Positions 34,411 to 45,040 of a stretch of 64,000 nt of DNA are shown here, in pieces. The DNA is from Metridium senile (Eukaryota; Cnidaria; Anthozoa; Actiniaria; Metridiidae): NCBI GenBank assembly GCA_949775045.1, contig OX459104.1, positions 7,791,427 through 7,855,426 on the forward strand. Direction: 5' to 3'. Under the pieces are notes generated by a model that saw only the letters and a list, made by a program, of their open reading frames with translations, searched no databases and was not told the origin of the DNA. Made by a program: the position numbers and the translations under genes. Positions within the stretch are counted from its first letter, which is position 1. The number at the start of each line of letters is the position of its first letter.

Positions 34411-35050
34411 TTATTTTTTTTATTTTTATTAAATATTTCTATATAAATTTTAACATGTTGCATATTATATACATGATATATCTTTTGTATATTAACGACC
34501 CCACAAGCTGTATATGTACAGCTTTAACTAGTACATATCGTGTTTAAGTAATATATAAAATATGAGCGGGAGACCTTTATGGGCATTTAAAAAGGCGAGC
34601 CGCAGTTAAGACTCATTTACTAATTAGTTGGAAACGGTCCAAGTTTAATGCACATTTCTAGTAATGACGTGTTCATTACATTATGATCAATCGCACTGTG
34701 TCACTTTTGACATCCCACATTTGAAAGAGGTCTTGTAAGGTACAGTAGGAGGCTGCTAGGAAAGTGAGATGGTTTGAAAAACCGGCAAAGTGTGCGGCAA
34801 GTGCGCAGGTGTTTGTGCCATCAGCACTATTAACTTTGATACAGATTGGATGTTTTATACATCAGATCTTTATTAAAGTTAATGAAACTGATGCATAAAG
34901 CATCAATCCTATATGTAAAGTTTACATTTACATAGCAGCGAAAATCGTTGCACCGCAACTATATATAGCAAATAGTCCCATGTACCATCTTGAAAGGTAG
35001 CTGGGGTCATGCATCGAAGCGAAACGAACGTAATTATATTTGTATTGTAA
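34410..35050. other. Stretch with no gene
   Basis: AT-rich DNA. No coding frame and no clear repeat copy were recognised. Confidence 0.4.
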
Positions 35051-35052
35051 TA

Positions 35053-35056
35053 GTTG

Positions 35057-35145
<89 letters not shown>
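35053..35145. repeat. (ATT)31 microsatellite
   Basis: An almost perfect ATT run. The poly-Asn, poly-Ile and poly-Leu frames through it are artefacts. Confidence 0.95.
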
Positions 35146-35148
<3 letters not shown>

Positions 35149-35387
35149 GTTGAGCTTGCAGTTACACAATGACGTCATTCTACTACCAGTACCAGAATGC
35201 TTCACAAATTTTCTTTCTTATTCAGATTGTTATTCCCTCCTATAAAGAATACTAGAACATTGACACTAATTTTTTAACAACAGAAAGTAGGTTTAAAAGC
35301 ATTGTGGTACTGGTATATTATTTATTTATTTATTTATTTATTGGTTGCTTCCATTTAGTGTACATAACTGTTACAGAACTTACTTAC

Positions 35388-35700
35388 TTACTTCCGGTCG
35401 GAGACACAATAGTGTCCACGGGATAGGAATTTCCTCTCATATCTGTCCCTCAAGTATCTCTCTAATTCATTAGTGTCTAATAGCCCTGTATCTCTGAGGA
35501 GTACGTCCACGAAGGTGGTTGCTTGTCTCCCCGCATTAGCTTTTCCATGTCTAGGTAGCCATGTCACAGTGATGTGGGCAGGTGAAGATTTATCACGAAA
35601 TGTGTGGCCAGCTAGCGAGAGCCTTCGACCTCTAATAACTTCTGATATAGGTTTCAGATTTTTCAGATTTGTTACAGAACTAAAATACATGAACAATTAG
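35388..35700 (-). pseudogene. LINE reverse-transcriptase C-terminal fragment
   Basis: The minus strand reads ISEVIRGRRLSLAGHTFRD, then TWLPRHGKANAGRQATTFVD, LLRDTGLLDTNELERYLRDR and YERK to a stop at 35388. This matches the tail region after the RT domain of many animal LINEs (a GRRL.LAGH...HG....GR...T.VD...RDTG pattern, recalled). TTACTTACTTAC directly after the stop is a typical LINE 3' microsatellite. It is 5'-truncated with no RT domain. Confidence 0.75.
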
Positions 35701-35869
35701 ACCTTTACAAAATAGCACTAAATGAGAGCAAAACGAACGGACTCTTAGTCGCATTGAGGTTAGCCAACAATAAGAACAAAATGTATACACATATAAGTAT
35801 ATAAATATAAAATCACACTGACATAAACTACATGAACGTACACATCTAACAACAGTTAAAGTGCATAAC

Positions 35870-36238
35870 GTAGAGTACAAACACTAAAAGTGTGCAATAC
35901 TTTGTACTATTTACCACTAAATATAGCCTCCTCCGCAGGCTACTCCTTTTTCTCTTTTGGGATTCCTTTGGGTTTCCTGTGGGATTTCCGAGAGAAGGAT
36001 TGGGGCCGAGAGTGAGGGACGAGCGAAGAGACCCCCTCCCCCCTCATTTTTTTCGCTCCCAGTCCCAGTCTCTCTTCGACTCGCTTCTCAAAAAAGGAAG
36101 CCCAAAAGTGAAAAAAGTTGCCTGCGGAGGAGGCTACACTAAATAGTGTTGATTAAACAATAGGGAACAAAAGAATTTGCATAATTTAGCAAGTATTTAG
36201 TGGTATTTATGTTGCACACTTTTAGTGTTTGTACTCTA
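35870..36238. mobile_element. Foldback element interrupted by a nested MITE
   Basis: GTAGAGTACAAACACTAAAAGTG at the left pairs with CACTTTTAGTGTTTGTACTCTA at the right, and TACCACTAAATA with TATTTAGTGGTA. The centre is occupied by the element at 35924-36136. Confidence 0.75.
35924..36136. mobile_element. MITE with 9 bp target duplication (Mutator-like)
   Basis: TAGCCTCCTCCGCAGGC at the left is matched by GCCTGCGGAGGAGGCTA at the right. CACTAAATA stands directly outside on both sides (35915-35923 and 36137-36145), a perfect 9 bp duplication. The interior is unusually GC-rich, with a polypurine/polypyrimidine skew. Nine-base duplications fit MULE-type transposition (inference). Confidence 0.9.
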
Positions 36239-36289
36239 TCACCTACTATACACAGTTTTTAGCTAAAAGTACTTTTAAATATAGGACAT

Positions 36290-36735
36290 TTAATATTTAA
36301 GATGAGCAGTGACAAAATTCATGAAAAAAATATTTCTGTGCCTATTTTTTAACATGGACGGTTGTCAAAAACCTTGGATCGAAATCCTGCAGTGACGTCA
36401 TCGTAGGAACACAAACAATCTCTTGTTAATTTTGGACTTAGGTTTATATAAGATCGATTTTGCCAATAAAGTTTGAAAATCCTTTCCAAAGAGGAAATAA
36501 ATAACTTCTTATTTTCCCATAATGCTTTACTTATCTCAAGATGGTGTTCCTATGATGACGTCACAAAGTCGAACAGGGTCTTCAGATATTGAAATATGCA
36601 AGCTCATAAAAAGTCAACGGAAATGAAAACTCCATTTTTTTCAACGCAAAGAAGCTATAAATGTTATATAAATTTGATCTAGACCCTAAAATTTTAGGTG
36701 ATATAGGCACTTGAAAGCGATTTACTGTACATGCG
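36290..36735. repeat. Diverged foldback with GATGACGTCA blocks
   Basis: GTGACGTCATCGTAGGAACAC and GTGTTCCTATGATGACGTCAC are inverted about 130 bp apart. The outer arms are weakly matched. The same block type occurs in the element at 3091-3900. Confidence 0.5.
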
Positions 36736-37017
36736 GCACTGAGGAAAGCAATAGACTGATTTCCAAGTTGACTCTAGTAGGGGGCTTGGGGCTAACTAGA
36801 AAACTTTAGTTAATATAGCCCTCACGCTCAAAATATTATAAAAACAATTTTGTAAAATAAAGTAAAAGTAATATATATATATATGTAAGCTATAACAAGT
36901 TTATAAAAAAATATGTAAAATACATGTAAAAAAATGAGCAAATAAAATATTCATTCATTCATTCAGTAGTATCAAAAAAAGTGATGAATTTATCAGTATA
37001 GAAATTGTAAAGTCAAC

Positions 37018-37405
37018 ATTTTTTACGGTGTTACAAATTTCATTATATTACCTATCGTTTATATCAAAAACCGACGGAGCCTATACTAGTTTACTCGCTA
37101 GTTTCTATTTCTACTTTTTACGGTGTTACAAATTTCATTATATTACATATCGTTTATATCAAACATCGACGCAGCCTTTACTAGTTTACTCGCTAGTTTC
37201 TATTTCTACTTTTTACGGTGTTACAAATTTCATTATATTACCTATCGTTTATATCAAACACCGACGCAGCCTATACTAGTTTACGCGCTAGTTTCCATTT
37301 TTTACGGTGTTACACATTCCATTATATTACCTATCGTATATTACCTATCGTTTATATCAAACACCGACGCAGCCTATACTAGTTTACTCGCTAGTTTCCA
37401 TTTAT
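37018..37405 (+). repeat. ~95 bp tandem array of Penelope-like terminal repeat, four copies
   Basis: TTTTTACGGTGTTACA(A/C)AT starts near 37020, 37114, 37209 and 37297. Each unit carries CATTATATTACCTATCGTTT, ACACCGACG(C/G)AGCCT and AGTTTACTCGCTAGTTTC. The last unit has an inner 15 bp duplication. It lies 100 bp past the stop of the first GPCR. Confidence 0.8.
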
Positions 37406-37512
37406 TTATTTAGCTTTTTCCTTCATACGAAGGCAGGGACACCACGATAGCTTCGGTCAATTACTGTGGGCCCGGCCCTGTAGTATGCTGAGACCTGACT
37501 GTTATCGCTCAT

Positions 37513-38586
37513 TCAGTTATCAGTACCAACTGGCTGTGAAACAATTCTAAAATGTCGCCCAACAATTCGGTGCAGCATTTGTCGACAGCCATGACGAATG
37601 TCTGTAAACCTTACAACATAAATAAAAGGATTTATAGTTGAATTGAAACCGAAAATAATCTTTGAAAATTGGTGATAAAGGGCATTAAACTTTATACTAT
37701 CAGTACTGTTATTTACTATTAAAACAACAAGAGAACTCAGAAATTGTAAGTAACATAGAAGCAAACATCCCATAATGATAACCATTGTGTTCAGGGATTT
37801 CTTGTACTTGACAACATCAAAGTTGTCATGTAATAGTTGGGGTTGCTGGGCGTGTACTTGTGATGGATTGGCTTGAGGGGCGTATACTTGTGATGGGTTG
37901 AGTTGCTGGTCGTGTACTTGTGATGAGTTGGGTTGCTGGGCGTGTAATTGTGATGAGTTGGGTTGTTGGGCGTGTACTTGTGATGGGTTCTTGGCGTAGA
38001 AACAACAGGTGAAAAATAAAATTAGAAAACCCAATACTACGTTGATGATCCGCAAAAACTGAGAGAAACTTTCAATGAATATTAAAAGAAATGTCCACGG
38101 TAAGTCAAAACTCCACGCCAATAAAACGATCCAAATAACTCTTCTTTTGGTGACAATCAATCTGTAACGTACCTTTAGAGTCAGCGCCAAATATCTGTCA
38201 ATACTTATCAATAAAGACATGCAGAATGAAAGCGGTGCTAGGTAGACTGTTACAGACGTCATTGCAAGATCAACAAGGCAGATATCTGAAGGATCAAAAC
38301 ACATGAGGAACACCAAGCTAGCGATCGAAAACGGATGATACAGTAAACCAACAAGAAGATCTGTGAAAGCCATACTTGTGATCAACAAATAGGACGGCTT
38401 ATGTAGATTGGGTGACTTTAAGATAGCGACGATGATCACAGCGTTTCCCAAAGTTGCCGATATCGACAACAACACATTTAATATGATAGCAACGATCAGT
38501 GGATTTTGAAAGAATTCGAGGTTCTTGGAAATATGGAGCGAATAAACTGGAGTGAAGGCCCCTTGACAATGATGACTTTCATTCAT
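37513..38586 (-). CDS. Rhodopsin-class GPCR, paralogue 1 (5 ICL3 decapeptides)
   Basis: A seven-helix plasma-membrane receptor with unknown ligand, single exon, 357 residues from the ATG at 38586. An in-frame extension upstream lacks receptor character. N-glycosylation site NES is at residue 2. GN (helix 1), SMAFTDLLVG with the helix 2 Asp, DRY as ISIDRYLAL (end of helix 3), LLAW (helix 4) and NPFIY (helix 7) are all present. Helix 6 lacks the usual CWxP. Loop 3 has five diverged copies of a (P/S)SQVHAQQPN decapeptide. It differs more than the others: a longer helix 2-3 segment and a C-terminal tail extended to QPVGTDN. It belongs to the melanocortin/adenosine-like cnidarian expansions by general look (inference). 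Confidence 0.93.
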   Translation of the reverse strand: MNESHHCQGAFTPVYSLHISKNLEFFQNPLIVAIILNVLLSISATLGNAVIIVAILKSPNLHKPSYLLITSMAFTDLLVGLLYHPFSIASLVFLMCFDPSDICLVDLAMTSVTVYLAPLSFCMSLLISIDRYLALTLKVRYRLIVTKRRVIWIVLLAWSFDLPWTFLLIFIESFSQFLRIINVVLGFLILFFTCCFYAKNPSQVHAQQPNSSQLHAQQPNSSQVHDQQLNPSQVYAPQANPSQVHAQQPQLLHDNFDVVKYKKSLNTMVIIMGCLLLCYLQFLSSLVVLIVNNSTDSIKFNALYHQFSKIIFGFNSTINPFIYVVRFTDIRHGCRQMLHRIVGRHFRIVSQPVGTDN

Positions 38587-38729
38587 TTTGACCATATACA
38601 CCTGCTGCCTTATCGGAGAACTTATATATGAATGGATGGATATAATACTGACTAAAACATCCCTTCCTTTAACGGAGATGATCAGCTTAGCTGACCAAAA
38701 CAGCTTTAGTAGTGGCACACGTAAATGTT

Positions 38730-39165
38730 TTCTAAAATACTGGTTGGCTAGGTAGAAATGGTAACTTCTTCGCCGCTAAAGCATGTTTCTTATTCAGGAA
38801 GTTTGGGACGTCAGCCCTGCGTCTTTTCACAACATAGAAAGTGTTGCTAACGGACCTTTGATACGTCGGAGAAGAAAATGTTAATTCATACAGTGTAAAG
38901 AAAGCGGTGCCAGTCACTGATGTTGCAAACGTAAATCCTTCGTTGAAGTAATTATTCTCCCAAAAATTATAAAGAAAGTGTTGCTAACTGACCTTTGAAA
39001 CGTCGCGGAAGAAAATGTTAATTTATACAGTGTAAAGAGAGTCGTTGCAGACGTAAATCATTCGTTGGAGTAAAATTAACTGATTCTCCTAAAAAATAAA
39101 TGGAAAGTGAGCTTTGAAACGTCAGAGAAAAATATGGTTATTTATATAACGTAAATATTTGACGT
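38730..39165. repeat. ~130 bp diverged tandem repeat upstream of GPCR 1
   Basis: AGAAAGTGTTGCTAAC.GACCTTTGA.ACGTCG blocks recur at 38838 and 38973 with a shorter one at 39101, each followed by AGAAAATGTTAAT.TATA and later CGTAAATC.TTCGTTG.AGTA. The GAAACGTC blocks resemble Penelope ends. Confidence 0.6.
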
Positions 39166-39450
39166 CTCAGCCAAAAGGGAAGAGAAGCTAATTTGTTTTG
39201 CATTTTCACAGTAACCTGCTAAGATATGATTAAAATAGATCAGTATACTTTCTTGTAATTAAACAAGTTTGTTCTCAGCTTGATTGTATTTGTACACGCA
39301 TATAAGAAACATATCATGGTATGCATTTTGTTTTCTAAGAAAACAATTAGAGTAAACCTGTACGATAACTATAAGGGTTTAGATAATCATGATATAGTAT
39401 GCTTTGTTGTCATGTTTCTAAAGAAACAATTGCAGTAAAAAGGTACTATA

Positions 39451-39895
39451 CAGTAAAAACCCGCATATAAGAACCACTATGTTTCAAGGTTAGGCTAAAG
39501 TGGTTCTTATATAATTGGTATTTCGTGAGAACTTAGGCTAAGGTGGTTCTTAACTGGTTCTTATTTACAAAGCAAAAACAATTTCCCTTATAAAGTGTCT
39601 TTTTATATTATATAAATTGTTAATTTATATGTAGAAGCATCTGAATGATGGATGTATTCTCATTGAGAACTAACTGATAATACATTTGTAAAACATTTTT
39701 CTTGCATTGATTTTAGATTTGGTCATATTCAGACTCAACTTTATTTTTGCAAATGACCAAATAAATCTTGAAACCTTTCATATATAAGAACCAGTCTAAT
39801 TTTTTAGCCAAAAGTGGTTATTAACAGGTGCTTAAAAAGCAAGTTTTAGCCTAGTGTTTCTTAATCCACTGGTTCTTATATGCGGGTTTTTACTG
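39451..39895. mobile_element. Tc1/mariner-type MITE, copy 2, with TA duplication
   Basis: CAGTAAAAACCCGCATATAAGAACCA at the left and TGGTTCTTATATGCGGGTTTTTACTG at the right are perfect inverted repeats flanked by TA. GGTTCTTA/AAGAACC blocks recur inside. Confidence 0.9.
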
Positions 39896-39996
39896 TAACT
39901 AAATGTTCTAATGTAATGGATTTTTTTTTTAACTAATGTAAATTGAATCAGTGTTTCTAAGTAAACAAACATTTTTTTTAAATGTTTTTTAATCTT

Positions 39997-40074
39997 ATTT
40001 TGTAAAACTCAATCTGATTGGACGACTCTATTTCATTGTAACCAGTCGTCCAATCAGATTGAGTTTTACAAAAT
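39997..40074. repeat. Perfect palindrome, 31 bp arms
   Basis: ATTTTGTAAAACTCAATCTG...GGACGACT pairs with its full complement after a loop of about 14 bp. It is a small foldback element. Confidence 0.8.
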
Positions 40075-40449
40075 AACGGCCGGCTACGAAGTTATCGGTG
40101 TCCATCAACGACGGTTAACAGATCATCTGAAGGAAAATTGTCGTTGAAAATCGCTCAATATCATATCTATAATTTCGTGAGGTTTGACTGTGAATCCGTG
40201 AAATTTTTGCTGGTTTCTAGACAAAAGGATCATTAATCTATGTTGCGGGGATTTTGAAGGCAAAGGAAGGATTAAAGATGATTTTCTAGACCATCGAAGA
40301 CAAGCAATTCATATCTCGAGTAAATAGCCTTTCCGTTTTTAAGTACAGGTGGGCAAACATTAAAATAAAATGCTCTAAAACGTTCAAAAACCACCCAGAA
40401 TGACACCAAATATAAATTTAGCAACAACACGGGATTGAAATATCAGTGT

Positions 40450-40741
40450 TCAAATGCATTCAATAAAAGATACGGATGAATTGCTTGGGCTGCCTGTGAC
40501 AACACCAACCAGAAAATCTGTGAACGCCATGCTTGTGATCAACAAATAGGAGGGTTTATGTAGATTGGGTGATTTCAAGATGGCGACGATGATGAGAGCA
40601 TTTCTAAAAATGTTGCAATAGAGACACACATTCGTGTAAGCATAACATTGCAATTATAGGCTCCCTTAATATATCAATGTGTTTTACAATAAAACACTTA
40701 TGCATCAAAGGCTGTTGCTTGCAGTACTCGCTTGCATTCAT
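40450..40741 (-). pseudogene. Truncated GPCR pseudogene of the array
   Basis: It starts like the intact paralogues with ATG at 40741 (MNASEYCKQQPLMH, then HIDILREPIIAM). The frame is then broken near 40605 by an indel before the helix 1 GN motif. In the shifted frame the receptor continues RNALIIVAILKSPNLHKPSY to DFLVGVV (helix 2) and is cut off. Helices 3-7 are missing. The upstream flank carries the same tRNA-like head as the intact copies. Confidence 0.88.
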
Positions 40742-40775
40742 TGTACTTGTTACACATCCGTAAGCTAATACAAGA

Positions 40776-41300
40776 AACGTTGTAACTCAGTCGGTTAAGC
40801 TACGGTAATACGAGCAACAAATTCGTCCAACTTGTCTCGCAACATCGCTGCAAAACAAGTTGGAAAGCGATGTTGCTCGTTTTCCACCCGCGTACCAACT
40901 TGTCTCGCGTCAAAATGGCTTGTTGCAAGTTGAAAAAGTTTGTTGCAGAAAGTAAAAGATCGTTCTACTTTTTGCAACAAAACTTGTAGATGTTGCTCGT
41001 ATTACCACATCAACCCAACCTGTCTCGCAGCAAAATGACGTCAAGCACGCCGCCATGTTTGTTTACTCGCTGTATTAACCAATCAGAAATCAGAATTCAA
41101 CTCAACTTGCAACAAGCAGGCCATTTTGACGCGAGACAAGTTGGTGCGCGGGTGGAAAAACGCGCAACATCGCTTTCACAATTGTTTTGCAGCAATGTTG
41201 CGAGACAAGTTGGACGATTTTGCTGCTCGTGTTACCGTAGCCAGCGCGCTGCTTTCCGAGCGAGATGTCCTGAGCTCGATCCTCGGTGACCTCACACTTG
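40776..41300 (+). mobile_element. tRNA-like SINE head split by a foldback element
   Basis: AACGTTGTAACTCAGTCGGTTAAG (A-box half) stops at 40799 and resumes at 41241 with CCAGCGCGCTGCTTTCCGAG and GAGCTCGATCCTCGGTGACC (B-box half). Between them lies an inverted-repeat element, 40800-41240, whose ends are CTACGGTAATACGAGCAACA and TGCTCGTGTTACCGTAG. Its arms repeat CAACTTGTCTCGC(A/G)-type blocks several times. Confidence 0.8.
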
Positions 41301-41591
41301 GTTCGACGTCTTTCCAATCTGTGTAGATCAGCTTGATTCATTCTAAGTTTCTATTTAAAACAAATCATAAACATTTCCAATTAAATCAAGAAATGCTTAA
41401 ACTCAGCATCAGTACTAACTTTAATGTGCTCTTTCTGAATATGCCAATAATGTTTTCAGCAGAGCTAAATTTTTGGGAATTTTTATCACGTGACCACATC
41501 CTTCAAAAGGCATATTACTTTTGGTGTAATGACTTAGCTTCTTGCAAGAATCTTGTCATATGAAAAAAGAACATTAGTAATTTAGTAACAA

Positions 41592-41706
41592 AGGAATATA
41601 AGGAATAACAAAAGAAAGAGTTCAGCTTGAGTGATCTTCTTTTGTCTTTTAATTAATTCCTTTCCCACTAAATTGCAAAAGTTAGGACAACGTTCTTGCA
41701 ATTAGC
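41592..41706. mobile_element. Half copy of the MITE at 13550-13745
   Basis: From the central AAAGAGTTCAGCTTGAGTGA to CAACGTTCTTGCAATTAG it matches the right half of that element. The left half is missing. Confidence 0.75.
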
Positions 41707-42120
41707 TATAATAACGCAGGTGATTTTAGAAAATCGCGCTAGCTGATTGGTTCGCCAACTTCCGGCTATTTTCAAAAATCACCTACAGCGTTTTGAGCGC
41801 CTTTAAAAATGCTAAATAATTAATAATTTTTGTTTGAAACCGAAGGTGTCTTTTTTACACAATCAACTGTGTATTTTTACTAAAACAAAAACAAATGGAT
41901 TCTTGTACAGTTTGAAAAGATATCACTTGTATGTAGAATAAAATTAATATTTTTAAATTGCACCTGCCAGACGGCTTTTTAACATGCATTTGTTATAATG
42001 CTTTCAAACTGCACTCGAAACCCTTCGATTTATTTCCTATACAAACACTGACACAGAAGCAGTTCAAACTAATCTGTGTGACGCCAAAGGTCTAGAAACC
42101 TGACTCTATTTAATAAGTAA
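41704..42120. repeat. GPCR-module flank repeat, copy 1
   Basis: TATAATAACGCAGGTGATTT...AAAATCGCGCTAGCTGATTGG...CAGCGTTTTG.GCGCC.TT...TTTTTAACATGCA.TTGTTATAATGC. The same ordered sequence follows at 44638, 48194 and in part 49463, so it is part of the duplicated unit. The start resembles the TTAGTATAAATACAAAGGTG end of foldback element B. Confidence 0.75.
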
Positions 42121-42797
42121 TAAGACACTCAATAGTACTGAAATATCCATATTCAAGACAAATATCGAAAAACATCGACTCTATTTAAGGGAATTTGCTT
42201 CATACAGAGTCTTAAAAAGTTCAGTTCAAAGTTATTATATTTCAACGCTTGCCCATTACTTAATTCCCCAATATTCGTAGTTCCCATCAAGAAGGCGACA
42301 GTGAGATCGAAGTTGAGTGAAGAGAAATATGATGACAATCGAAAGTTCTGTTCGCGAACAGCAGTTAATACAGTAAATAAACCTGTCAGTGAGTGGATTG
42401 AGATATATAAAAGGTATATAAAGGTATATAACATTCTGAAATTGCAGTCAGGATTCATTATTATCAAATTTCAAGGATGTTAAAATCATCGACAACGAGA
42501 AAAACAACCACCAACGATTATTTCTGGAAGCTTGGTACTCATTAAAAGACCCCAAGTCAAAAAATGACAGTATCAAGATTCCACAAATATATCGAACTCT
42601 CGTCAATGATCCGAGCGCGAGCACCGGCGCGCGCACACAACATTCAAATGCGCGTGCCACAACAACAACCGCCATTACTGATGAAGGTCCGTGGTAATGG
42701 ACCGAAACGTCTATTCTTCCAAAGTTTTTTAAGTCAGAGACAAACGTAAAATTTGATAAAGGTATATAACCTTTACTTCTATTTTCTGAAGTTGTCT

Positions 42798-44015
42798 TTA
42801 ACGGCCAATCAGCTCTTTCAGAACTTGTCGACATGCATGACGAAGATCTGTAAATCTTACGACATAAATGGCGGGATTCGTACATGAGTTTATGCAAAAG
42901 ATAAATATCGAAAATAACTTGAAAAGAGAAGATTCCTTAGTTATACTATTAAAAAATAAGATTGCACACAGCAATGGTATATAACAAAGAATTAACCATC
43001 CCATGATAATCACCATTGTGTTCAGGGATTTCTTGTACTTTACAACATTAAATTTGTCGCGTGATGAATTGGGTTGCTGGACGTGTACTTGTGATGAGTT
43101 GGGTTGCTGGGAATGTACTTGTGATGGGTTGGGTTGCTGGGCGTGTACTTGTGATGAGTTGGGTTGCTGGGCGTGAACTTGTGATGGGTTGGGTTGCTGG
43201 GCGTGAACTTGTGATGGGTTGGGTTGCTGGGCGTGTACTTGGGATGGGTTGGGTTGCTGGGCGTGAACTTGTGGTGAGTTGGGTTGCTGGGCGTGAACTT
43301 GTGATGAGTTGAGCTGCTGTGCGTGTACTTGTGATGGGTTGGGTTGCTGGGTGTGCGCTTGTAATGGGTTGGGTAGTTGGGCGTGAACTGGTGATGTGTA
43401 ACGATGTAGAGCGTTGAAAGACTTGACGTAGAAAACGCAGGTCATCGACAAGAACATAAATCCCAAAATCCCGCTAATCATCTGATAATATATGAAGAGT
43501 TTCTCGAAGTTCAACACCGTTAACGTGAACAAAAGAACGAGAATCCATGCCAACAGGACTATTCCAATAACCCTTCTTCTAGTGACAATCAATCTGTAAC
43601 GTTGCTTGAGAGTAAGAGCCAAATATCTATCGATACTTATCAATAATGACATGACGAAACACATCGCAGACAGATATATACTAAACGTATCAAACGCATT
43701 ACTACTACTGCAAATATCATCTATACTTATCTGCAGATAGAACGTCAGTCTTGCAATGGCAAAACCACTAAGCACTATACCAACAAGAAAATCAGCGAAC
43801 GCCATACTTGTGATCAACAAATAGGAGGGTTTATGTAGATTTTGAGATTTCAAGATGGCGACGATGATGAGAGCGTTTCCAAATGTTGCAAGAATTGACA
43901 CACATACGTGTAGGCATATCAATGCAATTATAGGTTCCCTTAATATATCAATGTGTTTTACAATAAAATAATGATTCATCAAAGGCTGTTGCCTGCAGTA
44001 TTCGCTAGCATTCAT
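42798..44015 (-). CDS. Rhodopsin-class GPCR, paralogue 2 (11 ICL3 decapeptides)
   Basis: Single exon, 405 residues, ATG at 44015. N-glycosylation site at N2. N47 in the helix 1 GN motif, D75 in helix 2 (MAFADFLVG), D129-R130-Y131, W157 in helix 4, and N380-P381-x-x-Y384 in helix 7. Helix 6 reads CYIP where CWxP is usual. The extracellular loop 2 is short and has no cysteine, as in melanocortin and lipid-receptor relatives (family knowledge). Loop 3 runs from about 198 to 332 and holds eleven tandem decapeptides of the type PSQVHAQQPN (207-318), encoded by a 30 bp minisatellite. The repeat is near neutral, rich in Gln/His/Ser/Pro and cytosolic. Without it the loop would have about 25 residues. 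Confidence 0.95.
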   Translation of the reverse strand: MNASEYCRQQPLMNHYFIVKHIDILREPIIALICLHVCVSILATFGNALIIVAILKSQNLHKPSYLLITSMAFADFLVGIVLSGFAIARLTFYLQISIDDICSSSNAFDTFSIYLSAMCFVMSLLISIDRYLALTLKQRYRLIVTRRRVIGIVLLAWILVLLFTLTVLNFEKLFIYYQMISGILGFMFLSMTCVFYVKSFNALHRYTSPVHAQLPNPLQAHTQQPNPSQVHAQQLNSSQVHAQQPNSPQVHAQQPNPSQVHAQQPNPSQVHAQQPNPSQVHAQQPNSSQVHAQQPNPSQVHSQQPNSSQVHVQQPNSSRDKFNVVKYKKSLNTMVIIMGWLILCYIPLLCAILFFNSITKESSLFKLFSIFIFCINSCTNPAIYVVRFTDLRHACRQVLKELIGR

Positions 44016-44050
44016 TGTGTTTTTTATACTGCCGTAAGCTAAAACAAGAG

Positions 44051-44120
44051 ACGTTGTAGCTCAGTTTGTTAGGGCGCTGTTTTCGGAGTGAGAGGTCCCG
44101 AGCTCGATCCCAGTGACCTC
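44051..44120 (+). mobile_element. tRNA-like SINE head, copy 2
   Basis: GACGTTGTAGCTCAGTTTGTTAGGGCG and GAGCTCGATCCCAGTGACC hold A- and B-box-like sequence. The anticodon arm (TTTTCGGAG) and acceptor stem do not pair well, so it is a SINE relic, 35 bp upstream of the GPCR start and conserved with the module. Confidence 0.65.
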
Positions 44121-44159
44121 ACACTTGTTTCGACGTCTTTCCAATCTGATTAGCTTTGA

Positions 44160-45040
44160 TTACCTTGAAATATACCCGTAAAACGGAGGAGAGGGCACCT
44201 TGGCTTCCTGGGATATCAGCTTACTTTTAGCTGAAGGAACTACCTCTTATTTTGTGCTTTTCCTATTTTCGTTTGCAGTTCTGTGATGTGATTCTCGTTC
44301 ACTTTGGATGGACAGGTGCTACAATCTGACAAATGAAACAGTTTCTATCAACTCTTCTAAGTTCTTTCAAATATTTACAGTGCGACTACTGAAACCAGTG
44401 CACCCAAACAAATTTCAAGATATATAGTTTGTGAGATGAAACAAAAAAACTTGTAGAGGTTTCTCACAGACTAAGATGTTTCTTATTCAATCTTGATCTA
44501 TTCTGTTCACATGTAATAAGAACTATTAGCATTTTAAACAAAAAAAGTCATACATTTGTAGAGATTCTATTGTTGATATTCTAGATGTTTTGTTGGCCCC
44601 AGTAGTCGCACTGTAATTACTTTTAGTGTAATTACCTAGCTATAATAACACAGGTGAGTTTAAAAAATCGCGCTAGCTGATTGGTTCGCGAAATTCATAT
44701 TTTGTTTCAATAACCACGTATAGCGTTTTGCGCTCTTTTAAAAATACTAAATAATTAATAATTTTAGTTTGAAGTCGAAGGTGTCTTTTTTATACAATCA
44801 ACTGTGTATTTATACTGAAAGAAAAACAAATGGATCCTTGTACAGTTTGAAAAGATATCATTTGTACAGAATAAAATCAAGATTTTTAAATTGCACCCAC
44901 CAGACGGTTTTTTAACATGCACTTGTTATAATGCTTTCAAACTGCACTCGAAACCCTTCGACTAATTTCCTATACAAACACTGACGCATGCGCATGCAAA
45001 CATTGACCCAAGCAGTTCAAACTAATTTAACCGCTATTTA
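44160..45040. repeat. GPCR-module flank, copy 2
   Basis: CCTTGAAATATACCCGTAAAACGGAG, CAGTTCTGTGATGTGATTCTCG, TACAGTGCGACTACTGAAACC and then the GCGCTAGCTGATTGG block (44638 on). It is collinear with 47670-48620. No recognised gene lies inside. Confidence 0.75.

Noticed and set aside
34909..35245. Poly-Asn, poly-Ile and poly-Leu frames
   Set aside because: Translations of the (ATT)n run.
38587..38718. 44-residue N-terminal extension of GPCR 1
   Set aside because: The extension has no counterpart in the sister receptors, which all start with MNxS-type N-termini.
43061..43312. Plus-strand frame opposite GPCR 2, with MGWVAGRVLV repeats
   Set aside because: It is the complement of the 30 bp minisatellite in receptor loop 3. 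The period is a multiple of three, so all frames stay open.
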